From assembly GCF_003939025.1 (NCBI RefSeq), contig NZ_RQIH01000003.1:390699-454698 (forward strand): a DNA stretch of 64,000 bases, in the 5' to 3' direction. Under the pieces are notes generated by a model that saw nothing but the letters and a program-made list of their open reading frames with translations, had not been told where the DNA came from and searched no databases. The DNA is from Rhizobium sophoriradicis (lineage in GTDB: Bacteria > Pseudomonadota > Alphaproteobacteria > Rhizobiales > Rhizobiaceae). Made by a program: the position numbers and the translations under genes. Below are positions 44,805 through 53,648 of the stretch, in pieces. Numbering within the stretch: the stretch's first letter is position 1; each line of letters opens with the position of its first letter.

Positions 44805-45827
44805 ATGACGGACGCCAAGAGCGGCATTTCGGGACTACGGCCGCATATTACGGTTATCGGCGTCGGCGGGGGCGGCGGCAACGCCATCAATAACATGATT
44901 GCGGAAAAGCTGGCGGGCGTCGAGTTCGTCGCCGCAAATACGGACGCCCAGGTTCTCGCCACCTCAAAGGCGTCGCGCCGCATTCAGCTCGGCGCGAATG
45001 TGACGGAAGGTTTGGGTGCCGGTTCACTGCCTGAGGTTGGCCATGCAGCCGCCGAGGAGTCGATTGATGAGATCATGGATCACCTGGCCGGCTCGCATAT
45101 GTGTTTCGTCACCGCCGGCATGGGCGGCGGTACGGGCACCGGCGCAGCCCCCGTCATCGCGCGCGCCGCACGTGCGGCCGGCATCCTGACGGTTGGCGTC
45201 GTCACCAAGCCCTTCACGTTCGAGGGCAATCGCCGCATGCGGACGGCGGAAGTCGGCATCGAGGCGCTTCGGCAGGCCGCCGATACCGTCATCGTCATCC
45301 CCAATCAAAACCTCTTCCGCATCGCGGACGCAAAAACCACCTTCGCCGATGCCTTCATGACGGCCGACCGCGTGCTCTTTGCCGGCGTCGGCTGCATCAC
45401 CGATCTCATCGTCAAGGAAGGCCTGATCAACCTCGATTTTGCCGACGTGAAGTCGGTCATGCAAGGCATGGGCCGCGCCATGATGGGCACCGGCGAAGCC
45501 GCCGGCGAAAGCCGGGCGATGAAGGCGGCGGAAGCGGCAATCGCCAACCCGCTTCTCGACGATATCTCGATGAAGGGCGCCAAGGGCGTGCTGATCTCGA
45601 TCTCCGGCGGTTCTGATATGACGCTCTTCGAGGTCGACGAGGCGGCAAGCCGCATTCGCGACGAAGTACAGGACGACGCCGATATCGTCGTCGGCGCGAT
45701 CTTCGACCGCAGCCTGGACGGCAGGTTCCGCGTCTCGGTCGTGGCGACCGGCCTGGAAGCCAGCGCTGCCCCCATATCCCCGAGCACCCACCCGACCGAG
45801 CAAGTCCAGACGCGCACGCTGCAATAG
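44805..45827 (+). CDS. ftsZ2: FtsZ2, short FtsZ paralogue
   Basis: The 340-residue tubulin-like GTPase has [20 protein letters not shown], the AANTDAQVL loop, the GTP-binding signature [19 protein letters not shown], and [21 protein letters not shown] in the T7/activation region. After residue ~320 only a short tail ([14 protein letters not shown]) remains, so the long linker and conserved C-terminal peptide that bind FtsA and other partners in full FtsZ are absent. This agrees with the ftsZ2 of Sinorhizobium, which is dispensable for growth. GGAGAG precedes ATG 44805. Polymerisation with FtsZ1 or a regulatory role is possible. Confidence 0.93.
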   Translation: MTDAKSGISGLRPHITVIGVGGGGGNAINNMIAEKLAGVEFVAANTDAQVLATSKASRRIQLGANVTEGLGAGSLPEVGHAAAEESIDEIMDHLAGSHMCFVTAGMGGGTGTGAAPVIARAARAAGILTVGVVTKPFTFEGNRRMRTAEVGIEALRQAADTVIVIPNQNLFRIADAKTTFADAFMTADRVLFAGVGCITDLIVKEGLINLDFADVKSVMQGMGRAMMGTGEAAGESRAMKAAEAAIANPLLDDISMKGAKGVLISISGGSDMTLFEVDEAASRIRDEVQDDADIVVGAIFDRSLDGRFRVSVVATGLEASAAPISPSTHPTEQVQTRTLQ

Positions 45828-46150
45828 CACGGCCGCAGTATCCTGACTTTCTCACGCCGGCTCCGGCCGGACAAACGTCGCTCCGCCGTATAAAGAACGG
45901 GACGGGGCGACGTCACCATCAGATGTTGTGCACCACGGAGATTTCGTCGGTCATGCTCCTCATCTATGCGCCCGGATCGCAGACGATGAAGGATGCCCGG
46001 GCCTAAGCTCGAGAGAGCTCCCCTGAGTAGCGGAAGCCCGAAGGCTGGAGCCTCGAAGGCCGAGGCGGATGCGCCTCCCGTCAGGCCCTCAGTTCAATTG
46101 ACACAATGAAAAAAACGAATATTCCTTCAAGCCGAAGTTGAGGATTTGAA
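45828..46150. other. Intergenic region, little recognised
   Basis: No gene is seen. A TTGACA at 46098-46103 lies 48 bases before the lipoprotein start and may be a -35 element, but no good -10 is found at the right distance. Confidence 0.3.
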
Positions 46151-46564
46151 GTGAAACATGCATTTGTATATTTGTTATTAGCAGCGACGACGATTCCGCT
46201 TTCGAGCTGCACGACGACCCCCGAAAGCTCCCGCCGGCAGTCGCTGTCGATCACGGCGCAAAGTGGCGTCAGAACGCTGGTGGCCAAGAACTGGCACATC
46301 GACGACGACTGCCGCCATATCGACTACCCCGCCATCAATATCGTCGAACGGCCCAAACACGGGCGTCTCGAAATCGTCCACGAACCGCTCTTCCCCAAGC
46401 TCGACGGAAAAGCGTCGAAATGCGAAACGATTAAGGTCAACGGCGTCGTCGGCTACTACACATCCGATCCCGGCTACACCGGCAGCGACCGACTCGTCAT
46501 CCGCTCGCCCTATGAAGAGGGAAAGACCGAAGAGGGCGTGTTGAGCGTGAAAGTAGTCAAGTAG
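46151..46564 (+). CDS. Probable lipoprotein of unknown function
   Basis: The 137-residue protein has a lipobox-like signal (VYLLLAATTIPLSSCTTTPE, with Cys at about residue 20). The mature domain has PKHGRLEIVHEPLF, GVVGYYTSDPGYTGSDRLVI and the C-terminal EEGVLSVKVVK, a beta-sandwich-like pattern seen in small rhizobial envelope proteins. Cys residues at ~54 and ~90 could pair. GAAG precedes the start. Confidence 0.72.
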   Translation: MKHAFVYLLLAATTIPLSSCTTTPESSRRQSLSITAQSGVRTLVAKNWHIDDDCRHIDYPAINIVERPKHGRLEIVHEPLFPKLDGKASKCETIKVNGVVGYYTSDPGYTGSDRLVIRSPYEEGKTEEGVLSVKVVK

Positions 46565-46581
46565 AATCCCTCGTCGAATAG

Positions 46582-46716
46582 CCTCGGCGCCACCTGGCGG
46601 TCGCCGAAGAAGGCATTGCCTTTCGTGAGATCGCCGCGCTCATCAGCCGTCGGCTGGATCCCACCGAGCCTGGCCTCCTCGCCGATATCGACCACCCGGC
46701 CTATTTCGGCGAGTGA
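46582..46716 (+). pseudogene. C-terminal remnant of a NAD-dependent epimerase/SDR protein
   Basis: A start-less frame reads RHLAVAEEGIAFREIAALIS, then RRLDPTEPGLLADIDHPAYF, and stops at 46714-46716. This matches the C-terminal VAEEG-x-PFREIA-x-x-IGRRL pattern of extended SDR/epimerase proteins. An in-frame TAG at 46579-46581 blocks it upstream, and no Rossmann motif remains. It is probably a decayed gene fragment. Confidence 0.55.
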
Positions 46717-46792
46717 TCGATATCGCGGGGGCCGAGGCGACAAGAAAACAAAGACTAAAGCACGTCGCATGAAATCAGATTCTATACGTGTC

Positions 46793-47002
46793 CTAGCGCA
46801 TGCGGCCCTCATTCATATCGGTGGGATCATAGTTGATGTCCCAATCCTTCTGCGGCTTTTTCTTGCCCGGCGGGTTCCGGTTGACCGTGGCATCCTCCGA
46901 GCCGGTGATGACGGTCGGCTTGGCGCTCGCAACACCGGTGGCCTTTCGGTCGGCCCGGGATTTGGCGAATTGGCCGGCTGCATCTTTTTCGGGATTCCCC
47001 AT
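46793..47002 (-). CDS. Small hydrophilic hypothetical protein
   Basis: The 69-residue protein is rich in Lys, Asp, Asn and Pro (starts MGNPEKDAAGQFAKSRADRK), lacks hydrophobic segments and is probably disordered. Its ATG lies one base after the stop of the upstream small gene (TGAGATG), implying translational coupling. Confidence 0.6.
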   Translation of the reverse strand: MGNPEKDAAGQFAKSRADRKATGVASAKPTVITGSEDATVNRNPPGKKKPQKDWDINYDPTDMNEGRMR

Positions 47003-47003
47003 C

Positions 47004-47204
47004 TCATTCGCCTTTCTGCTTCATCGCGTCGCTGAAATCCTTCATTTCAGGGTCGCGGTTGTTTTCGTCGTTGGCGTCGCGGTTCTTGTCCGGATCGTCC
47101 TTGGCCTTCAGGTAGCCACGCGGCCTATTGCCCTTCGGTCCTTCCCATCGGGGGGATTGATCGGTGGTGCCGGGGGCGCCGTCCTTGGGTGTCGTCATGC
47201 CCAT
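47004..47204 (-). CDS. Small hydrophilic hypothetical protein
   Basis: The 66-residue Asp/Lys/Asn-rich protein starts MGMTTPKDGAPGTTDQSPRW. AAGGAG precedes ATG 47204. It resembles small stress-type disordered proteins of rhizobia by composition only. It is the first gene of a two-gene leftward unit with 46793-47002. Confidence 0.6.
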   Translation of the reverse strand: MGMTTPKDGAPGTTDQSPRWEGPKGNRPRGYLKAKDDPDKNRDANDENNRDPEMKDFSDAMKQKGE

Positions 47205-47362
47205 TGTCGTTTCTCCTTGGTTGAATAGGGAAAACCGCAAAAAGCCTGAACAGTTCCAGCCATTCATGAGGTCGCGGCGAGGAGGGTCGGCGCATAAAAT
47301 TTGGAACAGTGTCGCCGCGCATCGGTTGGTAAGAGGTCGCAACCTGAAACATGGAGCCGAAA

Positions 47363-47536
47363 ATGAGCAAGACCAACGCTCGTGAACTTCAGAACCGCGC
47401 CGAACAACAGGTCAGGAACACCAGCGCCGGCGGCCACCTTGGCGGCACCTATTTTGGCCAGCAACCCGACGGCAAAACCGCCTCGGACAGCAGCAACGAC
47501 AGCGCCAAGGCCCGCCCCAACGATGGGAGCAATTGA
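47363..47536 (+). CDS. Small hydrophilic hypothetical protein
   Basis: The 57-residue protein starts MSKTNARELQNRAEQQVRNT and ends in a Ser/Asp/Asn-rich, probably disordered tail. GGAG lies 6 bases before ATG 47363. It is divergent from the two-gene unit of similar small proteins, with about 160 bases between. Confidence 0.6.
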   Translation: MSKTNARELQNRAEQQVRNTSAGGHLGGTYFGQQPDGKTASDSSNDSAKARPNDGSN

Positions 47537-47782
47537 GGGCTATGCCCGCTATAAGGCTTTGCACGCAATGTACCATTCACCGCGCATCCGCGCGGTGAAT
47601 GGCTTCCTTCAGCGTCTCAGAAGAGTCTGCGTCTTAACATAATCAACTCACAGCAAAGTTGACGGATCGGCGGACGCATGCGGAAATCGCAGGCGTTAGG
47701 CGAACCAACCGCACGGTCCGCACATACTCCACCCCGCCCTTATCTCGCCTGTCATTGAACGGCAACGCCTCTGCCCTAGCCT

Positions 47783-48790
47783 ATGCTCGCGGCCGACCGG
47801 CCGCAGCGGGGCATCATCCGACAGCGGAAGGGGCGACGTGGCATCTATTCGATTGACGATGCAATTCCGGAGCTCGTCCCGGTTCTCTCCAAGGCGCCGG
47901 CGGCCGCCGTCAGCGGTGAATGGGCCGCCACCACCATGCAGGCCGGGCATTCCTCAAGCACGGGCGGCTACCGCGATGCGACCGGAAAGCCCGTGTCGGA
48001 CGCTTCGCGCGATCCGCTGCGCGTCATCGGCGATGTCGTCGAAAGATTGGATGAGGCGACGACCGAGCGCTTCAACCGGGTGGTCGTCCGCTGGAAGAAG
48101 CCGGCCCTTCCCTTCATGCGGGCGCAGGTCACGATCGAAACCAGTTTCGACCAGACGATCGTGCCGCGCGGCCCCGACGACCCGATCTACGAGCGCGCCG
48201 CAAGTGCCCGCCGTGCCTTCTGGCAGAGCCGTGGCACCGTGCGCGAGGGCTTTGCCGCCGAGCGCGCCGCGGCCAATGTCTGTGCCCAGACCAAGTGGTT
48301 CGGCCCGCACCGCCGGATCCTGGCGATCGATGCGCCGGGAAAAATGATCCTTGCCACCGACGGTCTCTCCACACCCTGGGCCGGCATCTCCGAACCCGAG
48401 AACGGCGTCGAATGCGAACTCTTCATGGAATTCGGCGCCGCCACGCTGGATGCGGCGACCATCGCCGACTGGGGAACCCTTTTGATCGACCTCGGCGATC
48501 TCGTGGCCGACGGCTACCGCGTCGCACGCGATGTCGAAAACCATGGCGCCATCCTGTTCTGCCGGCTGACGGAGGATTACCACCCCCTGACCCGCATCAT
48601 CCTCAGCCGTGATCCTCGCCGGATCGACGGCATGCCCTTCGGCTCCGTACCGCTGATCCGGGCAACGGCAATCGCCGCAACCGAGAGATCGAGGGCCGCG
48701 ATCCCGACGAGGACTGGGGCGCATCGGCGGCGCGCCAGGCGCTGGCGAAACGCGGCATTGAGCTTTAGAAGACAAGCTCAAGGCGCCTAG
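47783..48790 (+). pseudogene. SUFU-like hypothetical protein with 2-nt insertion near the 3' end
   Basis: The open frame is 335 residues. A segment LATDGLSTPWAGISEPENGV followed by ECELFMEF resembles Suppressor-of-fused (SUFU) domain proteins; that family call is tentative. Near 48683-48690, GAGAGATC appears where GAGATC would keep frame. After removing 2 bases the frame continues EIEGRDPDEDWGASAARQAL and stops at TAG 48768, which has an ordinary protein look. In the present frame the tail is instead Arg-rich (AHRRRARRWRNAALSFRRQ) to 48790. So the C-terminal ~35 residues are probably aberrant. The start is also weak, with no ribosome site near ATG 47783. Confidence 0.6.
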
Positions 48791-48995
48791 CGTGTGAAAA
48801 CCTAGTCGCGGTCTTTCACGTTGCCGATATGACAGGAAAGACAGGTTTCGCGCTGGGCGACGTCACCGGCTCGCCATTGAACCTTCCCCGCCGTATTCGC
48901 ACCGGCTGCGTCGCGCCGACCATTTCATTGAGATGTCATGAAACTTCTTGTCCCGGACAGGCTTTCTACGACGGAAGCAAAACAAGGAGCTCCAA

Positions 48996-49319
48996 ATGTC
49001 CGGCGAAGCCGAAAACCACGTTAAAACCGCCATCGTTCCAGTTCAGAAGGCCTCATCGGCCGAGCAAGCCGCCACCACGGCGGTGCTCGAAGACATGCAA
49101 AGGACAGGCCTCGAGCCCCTTCATACCGCGCCGGCGCCGACAGCGGCGCCATTTTCCTGGGACCTCGATCCGCACGAAATGGCCAAGCTGATGTCCGCGG
49201 TGATGACACTGCCGATGGTCTTCTGGTCGACGGGCCTATCCCTGGCCTATTCCCTCTGGCTCTCCTCGCTGCCTCCTGCACCCGGAACGATAGATCCGAT
49301 CCGTCAACGCCCGGCTTAG
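48996..49319 (+). CDS. Small single-helix membrane protein
   Basis: The 107-residue protein has a hydrophilic N-terminal half and one predicted membrane helix near residues 73-95 (AVMTLPMVFWSTGLSLAYSL). AAGGAG lies just before ATG 48996. I recognise no family. Some rhizobial phasin-like or PHA-associated small proteins have similar size, but the helix is too hydrophobic to argue for that. Confidence 0.6.
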   Translation: MSGEAENHVKTAIVPVQKASSAEQAATTAVLEDMQRTGLEPLHTAPAPTAAPFSWDLDPHEMAKLMSAVMTLPMVFWSTGLSLAYSLWLSSLPPAPGTIDPIRQRPA

Positions 49320-49477
49320 CAGCGATCGATCGCCGGTCGGCCGTGACCCGGACCTCTATGGAAACCCACCTTTCCGCCCTCATTCCAGGGATATTTGCCG
49401 GATGAGGGCGGAGAGGCAAAGCGCGGCGCCAGAGCAGGCGCAGCTGGTTGGCCGCTTTCAAGGCTGGCGCAGCCGCT

Positions 49478-49921
49478 TTATTCGTGGATATCCGGCTCGA
49501 CGACCTTGGCAAGATTGCGCAGCGATTCCTGCCAGCCGAGGTAGCAGGCCTCGGGCGGGATGACGTCGGGCACGCCAGCCTGGGTGATGTTCACTTCGGT
49601 GCCGACCGAGACTTTTTTCAGCGTCACAGTGACATCCATTTCGCCCGGCAGGTTGGGGTCTTCGAACTTGTCGGTGTAGCGAACCCTTTCGCCCGGGACG
49701 AGCTCGAGGAATTCGCCGCCGAAGGCGTGGCTGTTGGCGGTGGTGAAATTGCGGAAGGACATTCTAAAGGTGCCGCCGACGGCCGGTTCCAGATGATGCA
49801 CAGTGCAGAGAAAACCGTTCGGCGGAAGCCATTTGGCAAGCGCGTCTGCCTCGATGAAGGCGCGATAGACCTTTTCCGGGCTGGTCGCGAAAACGCGGTG
49901 CAGGCGTATGGTGTTCGGCAT
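49478..49921 (-). CDS. SRPBCC/AHSA1-family protein
   Basis: The 147-residue START-like protein opens with HRVFATSPEKVYRAFIEADA and continues WLPPNGFLCTVHHLEPAVGG, FRMSFRNF and ECLELVPGERVRYTDKF-type sequence (GEFLELVPGERVRYTDKF). It is of the AHA1/YndB type that binds a hydrophobic ligand or acts in stress response. It lies downstream of the DJ-1-type gene on the same strand with a 197-base gap. Confidence 0.9.
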   Translation of the reverse strand: MPNTIRLHRVFATSPEKVYRAFIEADALAKWLPPNGFLCTVHHLEPAVGGTFRMSFRNFTTANSHAFGGEFLELVPGERVRYTDKFEDPNLPGEMDVTVTLKKVSVGTEVNITQAGVPDVIPPEACYLGWQESLRNLAKVVEPDIHE

Positions 49922-50118
49922 GGTGGTGTTCCTTCTGGTGGACGGGATGAACGGGCTAAGGACGGACAAGCCTTTGCCGATCCGACATGGGATCGATCTT
50001 TTCTTCAAGAAAAATCGCTCGGAGGCGTGCGGGTGTCAGCTCGGCATGCTTTGGAACTGTGGAAGATGGCGGCCCGCATCTGGGTTGCAAGCTGCCGCGC
50101 CTTGCGCCGCCGCTGCGT

Positions 50119-50811
50119 TCAGGCCGCTGCCTGCTCGCCCAGCGCATTGAGCAGCAGGCGAGCGGCCTGCTTCAAAGAAGCCGGGTTCTGTCCGGTGATC
50201 AGCTGATCGTCCTGGACTACATGCACGGCCCAGTCTTCCGCCGCCGAAAACTTTGCCCCCTGCTCTCTCAGCACGTCTTCGAGCAAATAGGGCACGACCT
50301 CGACGAGCTGCACGGCGGCCTCCTCGGAATTGGTAAAGCCGGTGACAGTCCGCCCCTTGGCGATCGGCCCGCCATCGGGTGCCTTGACCTTCGTCAGTAT
50401 CCCCGGCGCGTGGCAGACGAGCGCCAGCGGTTTTCCGGCCGCAAGCGTCTCCTCGATCAAGGCGTGGGCATTGCTGTCGTTGGTCAGATCCCAAAGCGGG
50501 CCATGGCCGCCGGGAAAGAACACGGTGTCATAATCAGCCTGGTCGACGTCGGACAGCTTCAGCGTATTGGCGAGCGCCGCCGTAGCCGCCGGGTCTCGTT
50601 CAAAGCGTCGCGTGTCTTCCGTCTGAAAGGCCGGCTCGTTGCTCTTCGGATCGAGCGGAGGCTGACCTCCTTTGGGCGAAGCGAGCGCCACCTCCGCTCC
50701 GGCGTCGCGGAAGACGAAATAAGGCGCGGCGAGCTCCTCGAGCCAGAAGCCCGTTTTCTTCCCGGTATTTCCCAGCTGATCATGTGATGTGAGAACCATG
50801 AGAATTTTCAT
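50119..50811 (-). CDS. DJ-1/PfpI-family (Hsp31-like) protein
   Basis: The 230-residue protein matches Hsp31-like class I glutamine-amidotransferase-fold proteins. It opens MKILMVLTSHDQLGNTGKKT, and has TGFWLEELAAPYFVF, a conserved Glu in that segment, VFFPGGHGPLWDL and the nucleophile elbow LALVCHAPGILTKV. Members act as glyoxalase III, holdase chaperones or deglycases. Start at 50811. Operon linkage to the SRPBCC gene is possible. Confidence 0.92.
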   Translation of the reverse strand: MKILMVLTSHDQLGNTGKKTGFWLEELAAPYFVFRDAGAEVALASPKGGQPPLDPKSNEPAFQTEDTRRFERDPAATAALANTLKLSDVDQADYDTVFFPGGHGPLWDLTNDSNAHALIEETLAAGKPLALVCHAPGILTKVKAPDGGPIAKGRTVTGFTNSEEAAVQLVEVVPYLLEDVLREQGAKFSAAEDWAVHVVQDDQLITGQNPASLKQAARLLLNALGEQAAA

Positions 50812-51062
50812 TGCCCAGCTCCTTCGCTCCGGCCGGAGGACAAAGCCTTCGTGTCCGGGTTAACGGTGAAATACTGCCTGCAATCTCATGCTGAATTGCC
50901 AAAATCATAGATCGACCACCGGCGCGACACAAGCCTCCTGTTCCATTCGAATGATGAGGACGCGCCTGATCGTCCCGCCCTTCAAATTCCTGTTGGAGAC
51001 GCATAGAAGATCCGTATCGCTGTTGCGCATCGGTTCAGCGGAGCCTTCGAGGATCTTGGAAA

Positions 51063-52064
51063 GTGAGCAAGCCGAATTATCGGGATATCGCCCGCCATGC
51101 CGGCGTCGGCACTGCCACGGTCGAGCGCGTCCTGAACGGGCGCGGCGGCGTCCGGCCGGAGCTGGTCGAGAAGGTCATATCCGCCGCACGCAGCCTGGAC
51201 TATCCGCGTAGACTTCCCGAAGCCCATCGCGGCCTGCTGCGGATAGAAGTGCTGATGGTTCGTCCGGAAACCAGCTTCTATCGTCGCCTTTCTCATGCGT
51301 TCGAGAGAATTGCGGCGACCCTCGATCCATTGGTCGTCGTCCACCGCAGTTTCACCGACGAGATGAATGCGGACGCGGTCGCGCGGCGCATCCTGTCCAC
51401 CGACCTTCCGCGCGCCGGCCTGATCCTGGCCGTGCCGAGCAGCCCGTTGATCAGTGCCGCGGTGGAAAAGGTGAATGCGCAAGGCCTGCCCGTCGTCCAC
51501 GTCGTCACCCGCGCTTCCGAGCGCGTTGGCGAGTTCATCGGCATCGACAATGAGGCCGTCGGCCGGACGGCCGCGCTCTACATCTGCCGAATGGCGCGTC
51601 GGACCGGACCTGTCGTTGCCATCTGCCATCCGATCTATCAGGTGCACCGCGATCGGATCCGCGGCTTTTCGGAGTATTTTCGCGATCATCCCGGCGCCTC
51701 CAGCTTCCAGTGGCTGGGATTTGGTGGCGACGAGGAGCGCGCCAGCGCCGATCGGCTGTGGTCGGCATTGGAGATGTATCCCGACCTTGCCGGCCTCTAT
51801 AATGCCGGCGGCGCCAATTCCGCCCTGATCGAGGTGCTGCGCCGGCATCCTGGCGGTCGCGACGTGTTTTTCGTCGGCCACGAATTGACCGACTATACGC
51901 GCGCAGCCTTGCTGGACGGCGTCATGGACGTGGTGCTGGACCAGGCGCCGGAGGCGCAGGCGCGCCGCGCGCTCGATCTCGTTCTGCACCGCATCGGCCT
52001 GACCGAGATCAAACCGGACCAGGCACCGATCCGTTTCATCACCATCACCAAGGAAGGGCTTTGA
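51063..52064 (+). CDS. LacI-family transcriptional regulator of the moc-like operon
   Basis: The 333-residue protein has the LacI HTH (YRDIARHAGVGTATVERVLN) and hinge, then a periplasmic-binding-protein-like ligand domain (GLLRIEVLMV, ICRMARRTGPVVAI, YNAGGANSALIEV). GTG 51063 begins MSKPNYRDIA and no ATG fits. A 22-base palindrome sits on its stop codon and mocD follows 170 bases later, so it is the likely sugar/inositol-responsive controller of that operon. Confidence 0.9.
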   Translation: MSKPNYRDIARHAGVGTATVERVLNGRGGVRPELVEKVISAARSLDYPRRLPEAHRGLLRIEVLMVRPETSFYRRLSHAFERIAATLDPLVVVHRSFTDEMNADAVARRILSTDLPRAGLILAVPSSPLISAAVEKVNAQGLPVVHVVTRASERVGEFIGIDNEAVGRTAALYICRMARRTGPVVAICHPIYQVHRDRIRGFSEYFRDHPGASSFQWLGFGGDEERASADRLWSALEMYPDLAGLYNAGGANSALIEVLRRHPGGRDVFFVGHELTDYTRAALLDGVMDVVLDQAPEAQARRALDLVLHRIGLTEIKPDQAPIRFITITKEGL

Positions 52065-52080
52065 TCTAATTAGATCAAAG
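52059..52080. promoter_or_regulatory. 22-base perfect palindrome overlapping the lacI-type stop codon
   Basis: CTTTGATCTAA is followed immediately by its exact reverse complement. It includes the TGA stop of the regulator and lies 154 bases upstream of mocD. It could be the regulator's operator or a terminator; the absence of a T-run favours an operator. The centre AATT lacks the CpG usual in LacI operators. Confidence 0.55.
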
Positions 52081-52233
52081 AAGGCTTCGCCGTTCGGAGC
52101 TCCCGCTGCTAGTTTCGCATCGGGGAGGCGATCCGGCGCGGCGAGGACCCGGCGGATCGAGGCGCAAGTGGCGCTCTCCTCTAGCAAAACATGTGCGGGC
52201 CCGGAGACGTCCGGCGCTTCGGAGGAGATGCGA

Positions 52234-53268
52234 ATGGATGATTTGAAATTCGGCAAGCGCAACAAGCGCGGCGATTGGGCGCCGGACCGGCCGGTCGAGA
52301 CCGCGCCGCTTTTCGCCTTCCCGCCGCAGCTGACGGCGGTCCTGAAATGGCTGCCGCACTATTTCCTGCCCTGGAACCTGATCTTTGCCATCTCCGCGCT
52401 CGCCTACTGGGCCTGGATCATCCCCCCTGTTGAAACGATGCGGACGCTGAGTCTCGGCTGGATCGCCTGGCTTTACGCGGTCAACGCCGTCGCGGTCTTG
52501 CTGTTCTACGGCGCCTTCGAACTGCATCTCTACGTGCTGAAGCGGCAGGAAAACCGCTTCAAGTACAATGGCAAGTTCCCGGCCGAGCAGAAAAACAGCG
52601 CCTTCTGGTTCCAGCGCCAGAACCTCGACAATATGCTACGCACCTTCCTGTCGGGCGTGGTGATCTGGACCGCCGTCGAGGTCGGCATGCTCTGGGCCTA
52701 TGCCAACGGCTATGCGCCCTGGCTCGGCTTCGCCGAAAATCCCTGTACACTGGCGCTCGTCGCGCTCGTGGTTCCGATCATTCACGAGTTCCACTTCTTC
52801 TGCATCCACCGGCTCATCCACACGCCCTTCCTCTACAAATGGGTGCATTCGGTCCACCACAATTCGGTCAACCCCTCACCCTGGTCGTCGCTGTCGATGC
52901 ATCCGGTGGAGCATCTGCTCTATTTCGGAACGGCCTTCTACCATCTGCTCCTGCCCTCCAACCCGATCATCATGCTCTACCAGCTGCATTATGCCGGCTT
53001 CGGGGCAATTCCCGGCCATGTCGGCTTCGACAAGGTCGAGATCGGCAAGGATGGGCTGGTCGACAGCCACGCCTATGCGCATTACCTCCACCACAAATAT
53101 TTCGAGGTGAACTACGGTGACGCGCTGATCCCGCTCGATAAGTGGTTCGGCACCTGGCACGACGGCTCCCCCGAAGGCGAGGCGCAGATGCAGGAGCGCT
53201 ACCGCAGGCGCAAGGAAAAACTCGCCGCCCGCAAGGCGCGCCTGGAAGTCGAAGGAGCCGCCGAATGA
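52234..53268 (+). CDS. mocD: MocD-like fatty-acid-hydroxylase/sterol-desaturase-family monooxygenase
   Basis: The 344-residue membrane di-iron enzyme has several hydrophobic helices and the histidine clusters HEFHFFCIHRLIH, WVHSVHHNS, SMHPVEHLLYF and HAYAHYLHHKYF. In R. leguminosarum, mocD, mocE and mocF are needed for breakdown of the rhizopine 3-O-methyl-scyllo-inosamine, where MocD is the oxygenase of an O-demethylating system. The next genes encode the Rieske and reductase partners, which supports this role. GGAGG at 52221 suits ATG 52234 rather than ATG 52228. Confidence 0.85.
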   Translation: MDDLKFGKRNKRGDWAPDRPVETAPLFAFPPQLTAVLKWLPHYFLPWNLIFAISALAYWAWIIPPVETMRTLSLGWIAWLYAVNAVAVLLFYGAFELHLYVLKRQENRFKYNGKFPAEQKNSAFWFQRQNLDNMLRTFLSGVVIWTAVEVGMLWAYANGYAPWLGFAENPCTLALVALVVPIIHEFHFFCIHRLIHTPFLYKWVHSVHHNSVNPSPWSSLSMHPVEHLLYFGTAFYHLLLPSNPIIMLYQLHYAGFGAIPGHVGFDKVEIGKDGLVDSHAYAHYLHHKYFEVNYGDALIPLDKWFGTWHDGSPEGEAQMQERYRRRKEKLAARKARLEVEGAAE

Positions 53269-53576
53269 CCTGGGTCACAGCTGGCAAACTCGACGACATC
53301 GAACAGGAAGGCGCCATCCGCTTCGACCATGGCGGACGCACCTACGCGATCTACCGCGGCCCCGACGACAGCGTCTACTGCACCGCCGGGCTCTGCACCC
53401 ACGAGGCGATCCATCTCGCCGACGGATTGGTCATGGATTTCGAGGTGGAATGTCCAACACATTCCGGCGCCTTCGACTATCGCACCGGCGAGGCCCTGCG
53501 GCTGCCGGCCTGCGAGAACCTGAAAACCTATCCGGCGGAGGTGATCGACGGAGAGGTTCGCGTGGCTCTGATCTGA
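53265..53576 (+). CDS. mocE: MocE-like Rieske [2Fe-2S] ferredoxin
   Basis: The 103-residue Rieske protein has the cluster ligands in LCTHEAIHLADG and VECPTHSGAFDYRTG (CxH and CxxH). The start overlaps the mocD stop by 4 bases (ATGA), showing tight coupling. It would carry electrons from the FAD reductase encoded downstream to the di-iron oxygenase. Confidence 0.9.
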   Translation: MTWVTAGKLDDIEQEGAIRFDHGGRTYAIYRGPDDSVYCTAGLCTHEAIHLADGLVMDFEVECPTHSGAFDYRTGEALRLPACENLKTYPAEVIDGEVRVALI

Positions 53577-53648
53577 GCCCGCGACATCAGCAGGCCTGAA
53601 CAGCCTCCGGAATGGATCGGGCGGCCCGGCGCCCCTTGGGAGGATAAG

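Noticed and set aside
50982..52265. Leftward frame of 427 codons in the moc region
   Set aside because: It is antisense to the LacI-type regulator, which has an intact HTH and ligand domain.
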